The translations under genes were made by a program, and so were the position numbers. The notes under the pieces were generated by a model that saw nothing but the letters and a program-made list of their open reading frames with translations, was not told the origin of the DNA and did not search any database. Shown here in pieces: positions 26,120 to 34,713 of a stretch of 64,000 nt of DNA; positions within the stretch are counted from its first letter, which is position 1; the number at the start of each line of letters is the position of its first letter. Source of the DNA: Christensenella sp964494645 (GTDB lineage Bacteria > Bacillota > Clostridia > Christensenellales > Christensenellaceae). The DNA lies in NCBI GenBank assembly GCA_964494645.1, contig CAZBSH010000002.1, positions 1-64,000 of the forward strand. The letters are read 5' to 3'.

Positions 26120-28594
26120 ATGAAGTATTATTACGAACAGGATCAGACAAAGACCAAACACGATTTTTTGGGTCGACCTGTTGTTCGAAGCAAAAGAATC
26201 AACGATTTGCGCGATCTGCTTATCGACGCGACGCCGCAAATATGCTCGGATCGCGCGCGTCTGCTGACGGAGGCGTATAAAGAGCACAAATCTGAGCCTG
26301 TCGTATTAAAGCGGGCATTGGCGTTTCAACATATTCTTGAGAACATGAAGATCAGCATATTGCCCGGTGAGCTTATTGTGGGAAGTTTGGGCACAAAATT
26401 GAGATGCGCGCCTATTTTTGCGGAATTCGGCATGGATTGGGTGATAGAAGAACTTGACGGGAATCCGGTACGTCCGGAAGAACGTCCGGGTGATCGTTAC
26501 CTGATTGATGAAGAGGATGAAAAGGTGCTGCGGGAGATCCATCGTTTTTGGCACGGTAACGATCATGAATCACGTTGCCGGGCGATGCTTCCTAAGGAGA
26601 CGGATATCGGCAAAAAGATAGGGGTCACAGATTCTTACTGGCTGATGATCGGCGGCGACGGACATTTAACGGTAGATCTTAAGAGCGTTGCCCAAAAGGG
26701 ACTCAAGGATGTGATTGCGCGCGCGCAAAAACGTCTTGCGGAACTGGACCTTTCTGATCCGCAAGCGATTGAGCAGAAACCATTTTTGGAATCTGTGGTA
26801 ATTACCTGTGAAGCGGTCATTCATTTTGCGCACCGCTATGCGCAGCTTGCGGTGGAGATGGCAAAAACAGAAAAAGACGCACAGCGTAAAAAAGAGTTGA
26901 TGAAAATTGCGGAAGTATGCCAAAACGTACCTGAAAATCCGGCGCGGGATTTCCATGAAGCGGCGCAATCGCTGTGGTTCATCAATTTGACAATGCAGAT
27001 CGAAAACAATGGACATTCCATCTCGTTCGGCCGTTACGACCAGACGATGATTGACATTTACCGCAAAGATATTGAGGCGGGAAATATTGAATATGATGAC
27101 GCGCTTGAGATTATTGAATGCGTGTTTTTGAAAATGTTTCAACTGCAAAAAATTACTTGTTGGGACAACACAAAGGCGTTCAGCGGATATCAGCTGTTCC
27201 AAAATTTTACGGTGGGCGGACAGGATAGGAATGGGAAAGACAGCGCAAATGAAATATCGTTTTTGATACTAAACGCACAGGCGGCGATCGCGCTCAACAC
27301 ACCTTCCATTTCTTTGCGTTATCACAACCGCATCAATGATCGTTTGCTGTACGCGTCTTTTGACGTTGTACGTATCGGCGGCGGACAGCCGGCGATGTAT
27401 AGCGACGAAGTGTATATCCCCGCGCTTGTGAACCGCGGTATTCCGTGGGAAGATGCGGTTGATTATTCTATCGTAGGCTGTGTGGAAGCTATCGTTGAAG
27501 GGAAGCAGACAGGTCGTCCCAACGGTGCGGGGTTCATTAATCTTGGCAAGGTGATGGAACTGGCGCTATACAACGGAAAAGACCCGAATACGGACATTTG
27601 CATGTGCGAGGGCACGGGCAGTCTCGCTGATTTTAAGAGTTATGAGGAGCTGTATGAGGCATTCAAAACGCAGGCAAGATATTATTTTAAGCAACAGGTC
27701 GTGACGGACAATATCATTGATGAATGCACAGAGCTTGGTATTGCAGATCCGTATGTTTCTTCTTTGGTACATGACTGTATTGAACGTGGCAAAGTTATGA
27801 AGGCGGGCGGTGCGATTTACGACTATTGCGGACCGCTTTATGTTGGCGTCGCGAATGTAGGAAACTCTCTTGCCGCCGTAAAGAAGGTCGTATTTGACGA
27901 TAAAAAGATCACGGCGGAGCAGCTTATGCATGCGCTCCAAACAAACTATGAAGATATGACCACAAGTCCAACCGGCGCGGAGATTCGGAAGATGATGCTG
28001 GATGCGCCCAAGTATGGGAACGATGACGATTACGTAGACGATATCATGGTGGAGTATTTCCGATTTATCTGCGAAGAGACGGCGAAGTATCACACGACAA
28101 GATATGGGCGCGGACCGATCGGCGGCACATGGCAGCCATCTACAAGCTCGGTTTCTTCTAACGTACCGTTTGGTTCATTTGTAGGGGCAACGCCTGATGG
28201 CAGGCAATCGGGAGACGCGCTTGCAGATACCTCCTCGCCCATGCATGGCACGGATACGAATGGTATCACGTCTTCTTTGAAATCGGTGGGCAAGCTTCCG
28301 ACGATCCTTGTATCTGGCGGACAGCTTTTAAATGTCAAGGTCATGCCTGCGTCCTTAGAGCCCGGTCCGAACCTCAAAAAGCTGGTGGATGTCGTACGCA
28401 CCTATTTCAGCGACTACAAAGGGATGCACGTGCAGATCAATTGTGTCTCGGCGGATACACTCAAAGCAGCACAGGATAATCCGTCCGAATACAAGGATCT
28501 GATGGTACGCGTGGCGGGCTACAGCGCACTATTCACGCCGCTTGATAAGGCGTTGCAAGACGATATCATCGAGCGTACGGAGCACGCGGTCTGA
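26120..28594 (+). CDS. Glycyl radical enzyme 2 (dehydratase/lyase type, substrate unknown)
   Basis: 824 residues, clearly related to GRE 1 over its whole length, with an extra N-terminal segment of about 20 residues. The thiyl site is GCVE (Cys454, Glu456) and the radical loop RVAGYSALF (Gly800), ending DIIERTEHAV. NNGHSISFGRYDQ matches the GRE-1 equivalent, and after GCVE it reads GKQTGRPNGAGF, again lacking the Asp of glycerol dehydratase at that point. The shared GAGF..N feature suggests the two GREs use related substrates. Its activase is 158 bp downstream. Strong AGGAGG site; promoter and operator at 25937-26013. Confidence 0.95.
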   Translation: MKYYYEQDQTKTKHDFLGRPVVRSKRINDLRDLLIDATPQICSDRARLLTEAYKEHKSEPVVLKRALAFQHILENMKISILPGELIVGSLGTKLRCAPIFAEFGMDWVIEELDGNPVRPEERPGDRYLIDEEDEKVLREIHRFWHGNDHESRCRAMLPKETDIGKKIGVTDSYWLMIGGDGHLTVDLKSVAQKGLKDVIARAQKRLAELDLSDPQAIEQKPFLESVVITCEAVIHFAHRYAQLAVEMAKTEKDAQRKKELMKIAEVCQNVPENPARDFHEAAQSLWFINLTMQIENNGHSISFGRYDQTMIDIYRKDIEAGNIEYDDALEIIECVFLKMFQLQKITCWDNTKAFSGYQLFQNFTVGGQDRNGKDSANEISFLILNAQAAIALNTPSISLRYHNRINDRLLYASFDVVRIGGGQPAMYSDEVYIPALVNRGIPWEDAVDYSIVGCVEAIVEGKQTGRPNGAGFINLGKVMELALYNGKDPNTDICMCEGTGSLADFKSYEELYEAFKTQARYYFKQQVVTDNIIDECTELGIADPYVSSLVHDCIERGKVMKAGGAIYDYCGPLYVGVANVGNSLAAVKKVVFDDKKITAEQLMHALQTNYEDMTTSPTGAEIRKMMLDAPKYGNDDDYVDDIMVEYFRFICEETAKYHTTRYGRGPIGGTWQPSTSSVSSNVPFGSFVGATPDGRQSGDALADTSSPMHGTDTNGITSSLKSVGKLPTILVSGGQLLNVKVMPASLEPGPNLKKLVDVVRTYFSDYKGMHVQINCVSADTLKAAQDNPSEYKDLMVRVAGYSALFTPLDKALQDDIIERTEHAV

Positions 28595-28752
28595 TTCCGT
28601 GCACAAGAAGTGAAAATCTTATGAGATCATGTCCGATATCGTGTTTTTCGACATAGGAGAGTTTAAGGCGCGCAGCGCGGCAGGATGTCTGCGTAAGTAG
28701 GCGGAGAACACAGATCGGACAGTATAATACGGAAAAACGTTACATCAGAGGT

Positions 28753-29694
28753 ATGCGCATGTTTTGGAGCGATAAAATAGAACAAGAAACAAAAGGCAAT
28801 GTTTTTAATGTCGAACACTATCACATCAACGATGGTGCGGGGATTCGGACAAATGTATTTTTGAAGGGTTGCAATCTTTGGTGCTCATGGTGTTGCAACC
28901 CCGAATCCCAAATTTGCGTGCCGCAGTTGGTGATTCATAACAATCTTTGCAACGGATGCGGGTATTGTTGCGTTTCATTGTGTCCTCAGGACGCAATCAC
29001 GCAGGAAAAAGACGGTGTCATCACGATCAACAAACAGAAATGTACGCTATGTGGCAAATGTGTGGAGATGTGTCCCAATTCAGCGCGGGAGCTTTATGGT
29101 AAAGAAATGAGCGTTGCGGAAGTAATTCTTGAAGTGGAAAAAGACAGCGCCTATTACAAGAATTCCGGCGGAGGAATGACTATTTCCGGTGGGGAACCGT
29201 GTATGCAGCCCATCTTTGCAAGTGAGCTGGCACAGGCCGCGCGCAGACGATATATTGACGTCGCGATGGAAACAGCGGGCGCAGTTCCGTTTGAAATGCT
29301 CTGGCAGGTGGCGCAGTATGTAGATGAAATCTTGATGGATGTCAAGTTTACGAATGACGAACAGTTCCGCACCATTGCGAACGTGCCGCTTAGCACGATC
29401 AAAGAGAATTTGCGTAAACTGCGTCAAAATGGGAAATATGTAAAAATGCGCTGTCCAATCATCCCAACGCTGAATGATAACGACGAACATATTGGGAACC
29501 TGATCGAATGGGCAAAGGAATTGGAGATTGAGGATGTGGACTTACTGCCGTTTCACCAGCTTGGGAAATACAAGTACGATTCACTGCAATACGATTATAC
29601 ATTGAGCATGTTAAAAGACATGGACAAAAAGATCGTGGAGGCAATGAAAGATCGTATGATCGCCGCGGGGATCAATGCCTGCGTGGGCGGCTGA
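28753..29694 (+). CDS. Radical-SAM activase for glycyl radical enzyme 2
   Basis: 313 residues (an ATG at 28759 is an alternative). Radical-SAM motif CNLWCSWC near residue 40. The first ferredoxin motif reads CNGCGYCCVSLCP, with one residue more than the usual C-x2-C-x2-C-x3-CP spacing and an extra Cys; the second is regular, CTLCGKCVEMCP. SGGGMTISGGEPCMQP and LMDVKFTNDE follow. It generates the glycyl radical on Gly800 of GRE 2. The gap from GRE 2 has no terminator, so cotranscription is likely. Confidence 0.94.
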   Translation: MRMFWSDKIEQETKGNVFNVEHYHINDGAGIRTNVFLKGCNLWCSWCCNPESQICVPQLVIHNNLCNGCGYCCVSLCPQDAITQEKDGVITINKQKCTLCGKCVEMCPNSARELYGKEMSVAEVILEVEKDSAYYKNSGGGMTISGGEPCMQPIFASELAQAARRRYIDVAMETAGAVPFEMLWQVAQYVDEILMDVKFTNDEQFRTIANVPLSTIKENLRKLRQNGKYVKMRCPIIPTLNDNDEHIGNLIEWAKELEIEDVDLLPFHQLGKYKYDSLQYDYTLSMLKDMDKKIVEAMKDRMIAAGINACVGG

Positions 29695-29878
29695 TATCCT
29701 GCAAAAAGCCATAGGATCGAAATGGATTTTGGTACGACCTGCTGTGCCGTATCGACAGTGGAAAACAGGGTGGGCGCTCAAAGAACGGTTGAGCCGAACA
29801 CGCAGGTGTATCGGAATACGAATTTTTGATAGTAAATATGTAGAAAGCTACGAAGGAATGAAAGGGCGGATGCATAGC

Positions 29879-29907
29879 TTGACAATGCACATTTGATTGT
29901 AATATAT
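29879..29907 (+). promoter_or_regulatory. Possible promoter before the SorC regulator
   Basis: TTGACA (29879-29884), 17-bp spacer, ATATAT (29902-29907). The -10 is imperfect. The 278-bp gap 29695-29972 holds no gene I can support. Confidence 0.45.
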
Positions 29908-29972
29908 TAAAGGATAGAATTTTTGTAGAATTTGTGCAAAAATTACTATTGAATGTCAAAGGTGCAAAAGCT

Positions 29973-30965
29973 ATGGATGCGGAGTATATCAATGTTATGG
30001 TAAAAGCGCAAAAATCGATCGCACAACGCAGGCTTATGGTGCGCATTGCCAAAATGTATTATTATGATAATATGTCCCAGCAGGGAATTGCCGATGTTCT
30101 TGAGATCTCGCGATCCAATGTGTCCCGTTTGCTGCGTTTGTCGCGGGAGATGGATATTGTGGACATCAGGATCAATGATGCTTCTCTGAAGTCGATCGAG
30201 ATTAGTGAAAAGCTCAAGGATATGTTTGCTTTAAAGCAAATGATCGTCGTGCCTTCCAATCATGATCCGAACATCAACCTGTCAAATATTGGCGTGGCTG
30301 CGGCGCGACATATCGAAAAGCAGCTAAAGGACAACATGAAGGTAGGAGTGTCATGGGGGCAAAGCGTTTATCAGACGATTTTCCATTCAACGCCTATCGT
30401 ACGCGCAAACATTGATGTTGTGCAGCTGATGGGTGGTACGGCGTGGGATGATTCCTATATGTACGGCGTACAGCTGATCTTAAGCTTTGCTGACAAGTTA
30501 GGCGGCAGCGCAAAAATGCTACACTCGCCACTCACCCTAAAGAGCAGGCAGGTGCGCGATATGCTGATGCAGGAGGACGATATTAAGCGGCATTTTGAAA
30601 TGACCAAAAAGCTGGATATTGCGGTGATCGGTATTGGCAGCAACTTTGGGGACGCGAGTACGATGGTCCATTCCAATTATATCACCAAAGAAGAGTCAGA
30701 ACAGCTTTGGAGTCAGGGGATCAAATGTCATATATGTGGGCGGCATATAGATATGGAAGGAAAGCTGGCGGATATTGAATACAACAACAGGGTCATCGGT
30801 ATAGAGCTGGAGGACTTAAAGCAGATAGGTAACGTAATCGCCATTGCCGGGGGACGGCATAAAGTAGAACCCATCACAGCCGCGCTGCGCGGCGGATATA
30901 TAGATACGCTGGTTACGGACGAAGAAACTGCGATTCTTGTAGAACGGGAGGTGACGCAGCAGTAA
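29973..30965 (+). CDS. SorC/DeoR-type sugar-binding transcriptional regulator
   Basis: About 330 residues from the ATG at 29973 (AAAGGTG upstream; an earlier in-frame GTG at 29934 lacks a good site). The helix-turn-helix is in MVRIAKMYYYDNMSQQGIADVLEISRSNVSRLL, and the C-terminal sugar-phosphate-binding domain has VGVSWGQSVYQTIF and DIAVIGIGS, the SorC pattern. Such regulators sense a phosphorylated sugar. It lies between the GRE 2 activase and the epimerase/dehydrogenase genes, so it likely adds a second control by a pathway intermediate. Confidence 0.9.
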   Translation: MDAEYINVMVKAQKSIAQRRLMVRIAKMYYYDNMSQQGIADVLEISRSNVSRLLRLSREMDIVDIRINDASLKSIEISEKLKDMFALKQMIVVPSNHDPNINLSNIGVAAARHIEKQLKDNMKVGVSWGQSVYQTIFHSTPIVRANIDVVQLMGGTAWDDSYMYGVQLILSFADKLGGSAKMLHSPLTLKSRQVRDMLMQEDDIKRHFEMTKKLDIAVIGIGSNFGDASTMVHSNYITKEESEQLWSQGIKCHICGRHIDMEGKLADIEYNNRVIGIELEDLKQIGNVIAIAGGRHKVEPITAALRGGYIDTLVTDEETAILVEREVTQQ

Positions 30966-30994
30966 CCGGATACGAGCGAAAGGAGAAGACATCT

Positions 30995-31648
30995 TTGTCA
31001 ATATTATCTGTATCAATACTAGGCTGTAACGCGATGTTTCTGGGGGAAAACGTGGAAGCTGTCAAGAAAGCGGGAGCTGACTTTATCCATGTCGATATCA
31101 TGGATGGCGTATATGTAAAAAACTTTGCGTTCGGACCTAAAACAGTGGAAGATATCAAAGGTTTTTCCGAGGCTAAAGTGGAGGTTCACTTAGAGCTTCG
31201 TCATCCGGAGAATTATGTTGAAATGTTTGACAATGCGGGTGCGGATGCGTTGGTGTTTCAGCTGGGAACGACAAGTAATCCCATTCGTCTTCTAAAAGAG
31301 ATACATGCAAGAGGCATGCTTGCCGGCATTGCTCTTAACCCGGCGGATCCGTGGGAAAACTTGCAACACCTTGCGGATTACGCCGATTATATCATCATGA
31401 TGAGCGTAGAGCCGGGGTTTGGGAATCAGGTCTTCGAAGAAAATGTTTACCAAAAAATCAGAGAACTGAAAGAGTTTCTTGCTGCACAGGGCAAAAAGAT
31501 ACCAATCGGGGTGGATGGATCGGTAGACCTTGCGCGCGCGAATCAGTTGAAAAGTGTGGGCGTAGGTTGGTTTATTGTAGGGACTGCTATTTTTAGCGCG
31601 GAAAACCGTAAAGATCAAATCGCCAAATTCAGGACAATCATAGGATAA
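30995..31648 (+). CDS. Ribulose-phosphate 3-epimerase-like protein
   Basis: 217 residues from a TTG start (GAAAGGAG upstream). TIM-barrel epimerase of the RPE/AlsE type: metal and catalytic positions are kept in HVDIMDG (His, Asp), EVHLEL (His) and GVDGSV (Asp); phosphate-loop equivalents are VDGSV and IVGTAIF. The N-terminal SILGCNAMF differs from the usual SILSADF, so it is not the housekeeping enzyme. It would swap stereochemistry at C3 of a ketose phosphate. Location 29 bp after SorC and before a zinc dehydrogenase suggests a role in the GRE pathway. Confidence 0.9.
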   Translation: MSILSVSILGCNAMFLGENVEAVKKAGADFIHVDIMDGVYVKNFAFGPKTVEDIKGFSEAKVEVHLELRHPENYVEMFDNAGADALVFQLGTTSNPIRLLKEIHARGMLAGIALNPADPWENLQHLADYADYIIMMSVEPGFGNQVFEENVYQKIRELKEFLAAQGKKIPIGVDGSVDLARANQLKSVGVGWFIVGTAIFSAENRKDQIAKFRTIIG

Positions 31649-31693
31649 CAAAACTATTTTAAAAAAGTAAATGGAAGCAAAGGAAAGGTGGAA

Positions 31694-32779
31694 ATGATGA
31701 GTAAAATGAAAGCCAGTGTGTTTTATGAACCTTTTAACATGAAAATGGAGGAAGTAGACATTCCCAAAATTGCCGCAAATGAGGTACTTATAAAGGTAAA
31801 AGCAGTGGGGATTTGCGGTTCGGATGTTGCTTATTATTATGGTACCAGCCCGGTCGGGACGGCAGACGGAAAAGGACCGCTGATCTTGGGGCACGAAGCT
31901 GCAGGAATTGTGGAAGATCCGGGCGAGCTGGGGGCTTCTATTGGTTTTAAAAAAGGCGACCGTGTATGCGTGAACCCTGTGGCTCCGTGCTTTGCGTGCA
32001 AGCCGTGCCTGAATGGTCAATTTAACGTATGTGACAACTTGCATGTGTACGGCGTAGGCGAAGACGGCGCGTTTGCGGAATGCGTGAAAGCGGCGGCAAC
32101 GAATGTCTATAAAATTCCGGATGAGATGTCGTTTGAGGACGGTGCGCTCGCAGAGCCGCTTGCATGCGCGGCGTACAGCGTGAAAAAGCTTGATGTGAAG
32201 CCCGGGCAAACGATCGTGATGTTTGGCTGCGGTCCCATTGGATTGATGGATGTGCAGTTACTCAGAGCTGCGGGTGCGGGAAAGGTCATATTGGTTGATC
32301 ATCACAATTCGGACTTTAATACGGACCGGGCGATCGAGTTGGGGGCGATGTACGCCTTTAATACGACAAATAAGGATTCAAAATATTATACTTCTGATCT
32401 TGCGGAAAGCATTCGAGAGATCAACGGCGGACGGCTCGCCGATGGCGCGCTTCTGACCGCAGGAACGATGGAAGCATGGGAATGCGCCCTCGATGTGACG
32501 GCTCCGGGTTCAACGATCGTATTTTTCGGATTACCCTCTTCGGCGGACGCGGAATTTAAAATCCCTGCGCTGGCGGCGATCCAAAGCGACCGAAATATCC
32601 GTTTTGCATGGCTTGCGCCCCTTGTGTGGGATAATATATTTAATATGATTGCGAATAAGCAGGTCAAGCTGGATTCGCTGATCACACACCGCTTTGCGCT
32701 TGAGGATATCGAAGAGGGGATCAAGTTTATGCGGGAATCCAAGGAAAAGAAGATCAAAGGCATTATGGTGATCGACTGA
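31694..32779 (+). CDS. Zinc-dependent alcohol/polyol dehydrogenase (MDR family)
   Basis: About 361 residues; the ATG at 31694 fits AAAGGTGG best. Medium-chain dehydrogenase: catalytic zinc motif GICGSD and GHEAAG, structural-zinc cysteines in CFACKPCLNGQFNVC, and a Rossmann nucleotide site near MFGCGPIGLMDVQL (about residue 175). It resembles sorbitol/threonine dehydrogenases and would interconvert a polyol and a ketose or an aldehyde product of a GRE with NAD(P). It closes the operon; a terminator follows. Confidence 0.92.
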   Translation: MMSKMKASVFYEPFNMKMEEVDIPKIAANEVLIKVKAVGICGSDVAYYYGTSPVGTADGKGPLILGHEAAGIVEDPGELGASIGFKKGDRVCVNPVAPCFACKPCLNGQFNVCDNLHVYGVGEDGAFAECVKAAATNVYKIPDEMSFEDGALAEPLACAAYSVKKLDVKPGQTIVMFGCGPIGLMDVQLLRAAGAGKVILVDHHNSDFNTDRAIELGAMYAFNTTNKDSKYYTSDLAESIREINGGRLADGALLTAGTMEAWECALDVTAPGSTIVFFGLPSSADAEFKIPALAAIQSDRNIRFAWLAPLVWDNIFNMIANKQVKLDSLITHRFALEDIEEGIKFMRESKEKKIKGIMVID

Positions 32780-32790
32780 ACTTAAATCAA

Positions 32791-32833
32791 AAAGACCGTC
32801 CCGCCGGAAAAAACCGGAGGGCGGTCTTTTTTG
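32791..32833. terminator. Terminator between dehydrogenase and zinc-ribbon gene
   Basis: AAAGACCGTCCCGCCGG pairs imperfectly with CCGGAGGGCGGTCTTT across AAAAAA, with a T run. Confidence 0.8.
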
Positions 32834-32849
32834 TATACTGCCGGTTTGG

Positions 32850-33056
32850 TCAAAGAGATTCGTCCTCTTCTTCAGTTACGAATTGCCGCTCAAAAAAAGG
32901 ATCGTTTTTCAGGGCATGCAGCTGCTCTTTGCTGAGCAGAGTATTTGTACCCAGGCACGCCGTGCATCGAGCCTTGCAGGCAGGGCATACACACCCCATC
33001 TTCATATCTTCCGCGTGCGCCATATATGTTCCGCATTCTGCGCATTCACACCGCAT
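32850..33056 (-). CDS. Small cysteine-rich zinc-ribbon protein
   Basis: 68 residues with four Cys pairs (CEC, AECGTYM region, CVCPAC, CTAC) in the first 34 residues, enough for two zinc sites, then an acidic tail (ALKNDPFFERQFVTEEEDESL). AAGGAG lies at the right distance from the ATG. It is divergent from the SDR gene and cytosolic. I do not recognise a named family; a zinc-binding adaptor is the simplest reading. Confidence 0.65.
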   Translation of the reverse strand: MRCECAECGTYMAHAEDMKMGCVCPACKARCTACLGTNTLLSKEQLHALKNDPFFERQFVTEEEDESL

Positions 33057-33079
33057 ATAAAATACTCCTTATCAATAGA

Positions 33080-33095
33080 AATAACGTATGTTATT
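33080..33095. promoter_or_regulatory. Candidate operator in the zinc-ribbon/SDR divergent region
   Basis: AATAAC-GTAT-GTTATT inverted repeat with 6-bp arms, next to a possible -10 (TATAGT). No regulator assigned. Confidence 0.35.
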
Positions 33096-33147
33096 ATAGT
33101 AATCAGAAACAAAGGGGATGTCAAACGGTGAAAAGGGCGGTGGATGG

Positions 33148-33876
33148 ATGAACGAATTCAAGGATAGGGTGGCAGTCATAACGGGCGGCGCGCACGGCAT
33201 TGGGAAAACGCTGTGCAGCGAATTTGAAAAGCGCGGCACGCATGTATGCACCATCGATCTTAGAAAGAATGATTTTTATACGGGCGATCTTGCAAACGAA
33301 GCGGATGTACAGGCGTTTGCTAAAAAGGTGATCGACACCTATGGGCGGGTGGATTATCTGGTCAATAATGCGATGCTTCATAAGGGCGGGCTTAAGACCT
33401 GTTCTTATGAGGAGTTTAACTATGTATTGCGCATTGGCTTGTCCGCGCCGTTTTTACTGACAAAATTATTGGAGGACTATTTCAGCAAAGAAGCGAGCAT
33501 TGTCAATATTTCCTCCAGCCGCGACCGCATGAGTCAGCCGGATACGGAAAGCTATACTGCGGCAAAGGGCGGAATTTCGGCGCTCACGCGTGCGCTTGCC
33601 GTCAGTTTGGCAGGCAGGGTGCGTGTTAACTCTGTTTCTCCCGGATGGATCGACACGGATTTCAAAATATACGAGGGCGCGGACGCGGCGCAGCATCCGG
33701 TCGGACGCGTGGGGGATCCGCTTGATATTGCAAACGCTGTCTTGTTTTTATGCAGTCAAAGCGCCGGTTTTATCACAGGAGAAGATTTGTGCGTGGATGG
33801 GGGTATGACCAAGCAGATGATCTATCATGGGGATTTTGGCTGGGAGATGACCCACAAAATAGATAGAAGGGAATAA
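33148..33876 (+). CDS. Short-chain dehydrogenase/reductase
   Basis: About 242 residues from the ATG at 33148 (frame also open from ATG 33118, where the purine run is too close). Classical SDR: cofactor motif TGGAHGIG at residues 11-18, NNAM in place of the usual NNAG, catalytic Ser in NISSS and YTAAK. The product could be a sugar, polyol or steroid-type alcohol oxidoreductase. The next gene begins 6 bp later, so they form an operon. Confidence 0.9.
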   Translation: MNEFKDRVAVITGGAHGIGKTLCSEFEKRGTHVCTIDLRKNDFYTGDLANEADVQAFAKKVIDTYGRVDYLVNNAMLHKGGLKTCSYEEFNYVLRIGLSAPFLLTKLLEDYFSKEASIVNISSSRDRMSQPDTESYTAAKGGISALTRALAVSLAGRVRVNSVSPGWIDTDFKIYEGADAAQHPVGRVGDPLDIANAVLFLCSQSAGFITGEDLCVDGGMTKQMIYHGDFGWEMTHKIDRRE

Positions 33877-33882
33877 AAAAAG

Positions 33883-34602
33883 TTGAAAGCATTGATCACG
33901 TATCTGGATAACAGCGGCTTTGCCGTAAAAACAGGCGGACACGTTCTGATTTTTGATTGTTGGAACAAAAACGCGGTACATGGGAAAAGAGGGCTTGCGG
34001 GCGGAACGATCGACCCGGCGGAGCTTACACAAGAAAACGTGCTGGTATTTGTGTCCCACGCGCATGGAGACCATTATAATGCAGGAATATTTGACTGGGC
34101 ACAGAATATCCCAAACATTCGCTATATCGTGTCGGATGACGTACCTGCACCCGCAGGCGTACTGCGTGTCCATGCGCATCAAACGTACAATGTGGACGGT
34201 ATGCGCATACACACACTGCGTTCCACAGACGAAGGCGTCGCGTTTTTCATAGAGGCGGACGGTCTTACGATCTACCATGCGGGAGACCTCAACTGGTGGC
34301 ATTGGGAGGGCGAAGACCCGCGTTGGAATGCACAGATGGGCGATGATTATAAGCAGGAGATTGATATGCTTGCAAAGGAGAAGGTCGATATTGCCTTTGT
34401 GCCGGTAGACCCGCGCTTGGAAAAAGACCAGTTGCGCGGTATTACTTACTTTATGGAAACGGTGGATGCGAAAATGGTGATCCCTATGCACTATGGGAGA
34501 AGTGCGGCGGAGGCGGCACGTGCGTTGGAAAACGCGCACATTCGGCATGCGGAGCGTATCATAGGTCCGATGCGGCGGGGACAAACGATTGATTTTGAAT
34601 AA
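33883..34602 (+). CDS. Metallo-beta-lactamase-fold hydrolase
   Basis: 239 residues from a TTG start close behind the SDR gene. The metal-binding motif SHAHGDHYN (HxHxDH) is near residue 58, with further ligands in YHAGDLNWW and MHYGRS, as in UlaG-like/YhfI-like MBL proteins. UlaG is a lactonase acting on ascorbate-6-phosphate; the pairing with an SDR could give an oxidise-then-open-lactone sequence, which is inference. A strong terminator follows. Confidence 0.85.
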   Translation: MKALITYLDNSGFAVKTGGHVLIFDCWNKNAVHGKRGLAGGTIDPAELTQENVLVFVSHAHGDHYNAGIFDWAQNIPNIRYIVSDDVPAPAGVLRVHAHQTYNVDGMRIHTLRSTDEGVAFFIEADGLTIYHAGDLNWWHWEGEDPRWNAQMGDDYKQEIDMLAKEKVDIAFVPVDPRLEKDQLRGITYFMETVDAKMVIPMHYGRSAAEAARALENAHIRHAERIIGPMRRGQTIDFE

Positions 34603-34607
34603 AAACG

Positions 34608-34638
34608 ATACGGATGGAGATCCATCCGTATTTTTTTG
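34608..34638 (+). terminator. Strong terminator after the MBL gene
   Basis: Perfect 11-bp inverted repeat ATACGGATGGA with minimal loop, followed by a run of T. Confidence 0.88.
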
Positions 34639-34639
34639 C

Positions 34640-34693
34640 TTGACAGCGTAACAATGTTATATTATAGTATTATCATAGAACGAAACAATGTTA
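34640..34693 (+). promoter_or_regulatory. Promoter with two operator repeats before the YhbD-like gene
   Basis: TTGACA (34640-34645), 17-bp spacer, TATAGT (34663-34668). TAACAATGTTA lies in the spacer (34649-34659) and AAACAATGTTA recurs at 34683-34693, 10 of 11 bases identical, suggesting autoregulation by the encoded DNA-binding protein. Confidence 0.65.
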
Positions 34694-34713
34694 CGGCGAA
34701 AGGAGCGATACGT

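Noticed and set aside
31292..32209. Long minus-strand frame opposite the epimerase and dehydrogenase genes
   Set aside because: Shadow of well-supported genes; translation is rich in His, Arg, Phe and Cys with no family resemblance.
33748..34584. 278-residue minus-strand frame opposite the MBL gene
   Set aside because: Shadow of the HxHxDH metallo-hydrolase gene.
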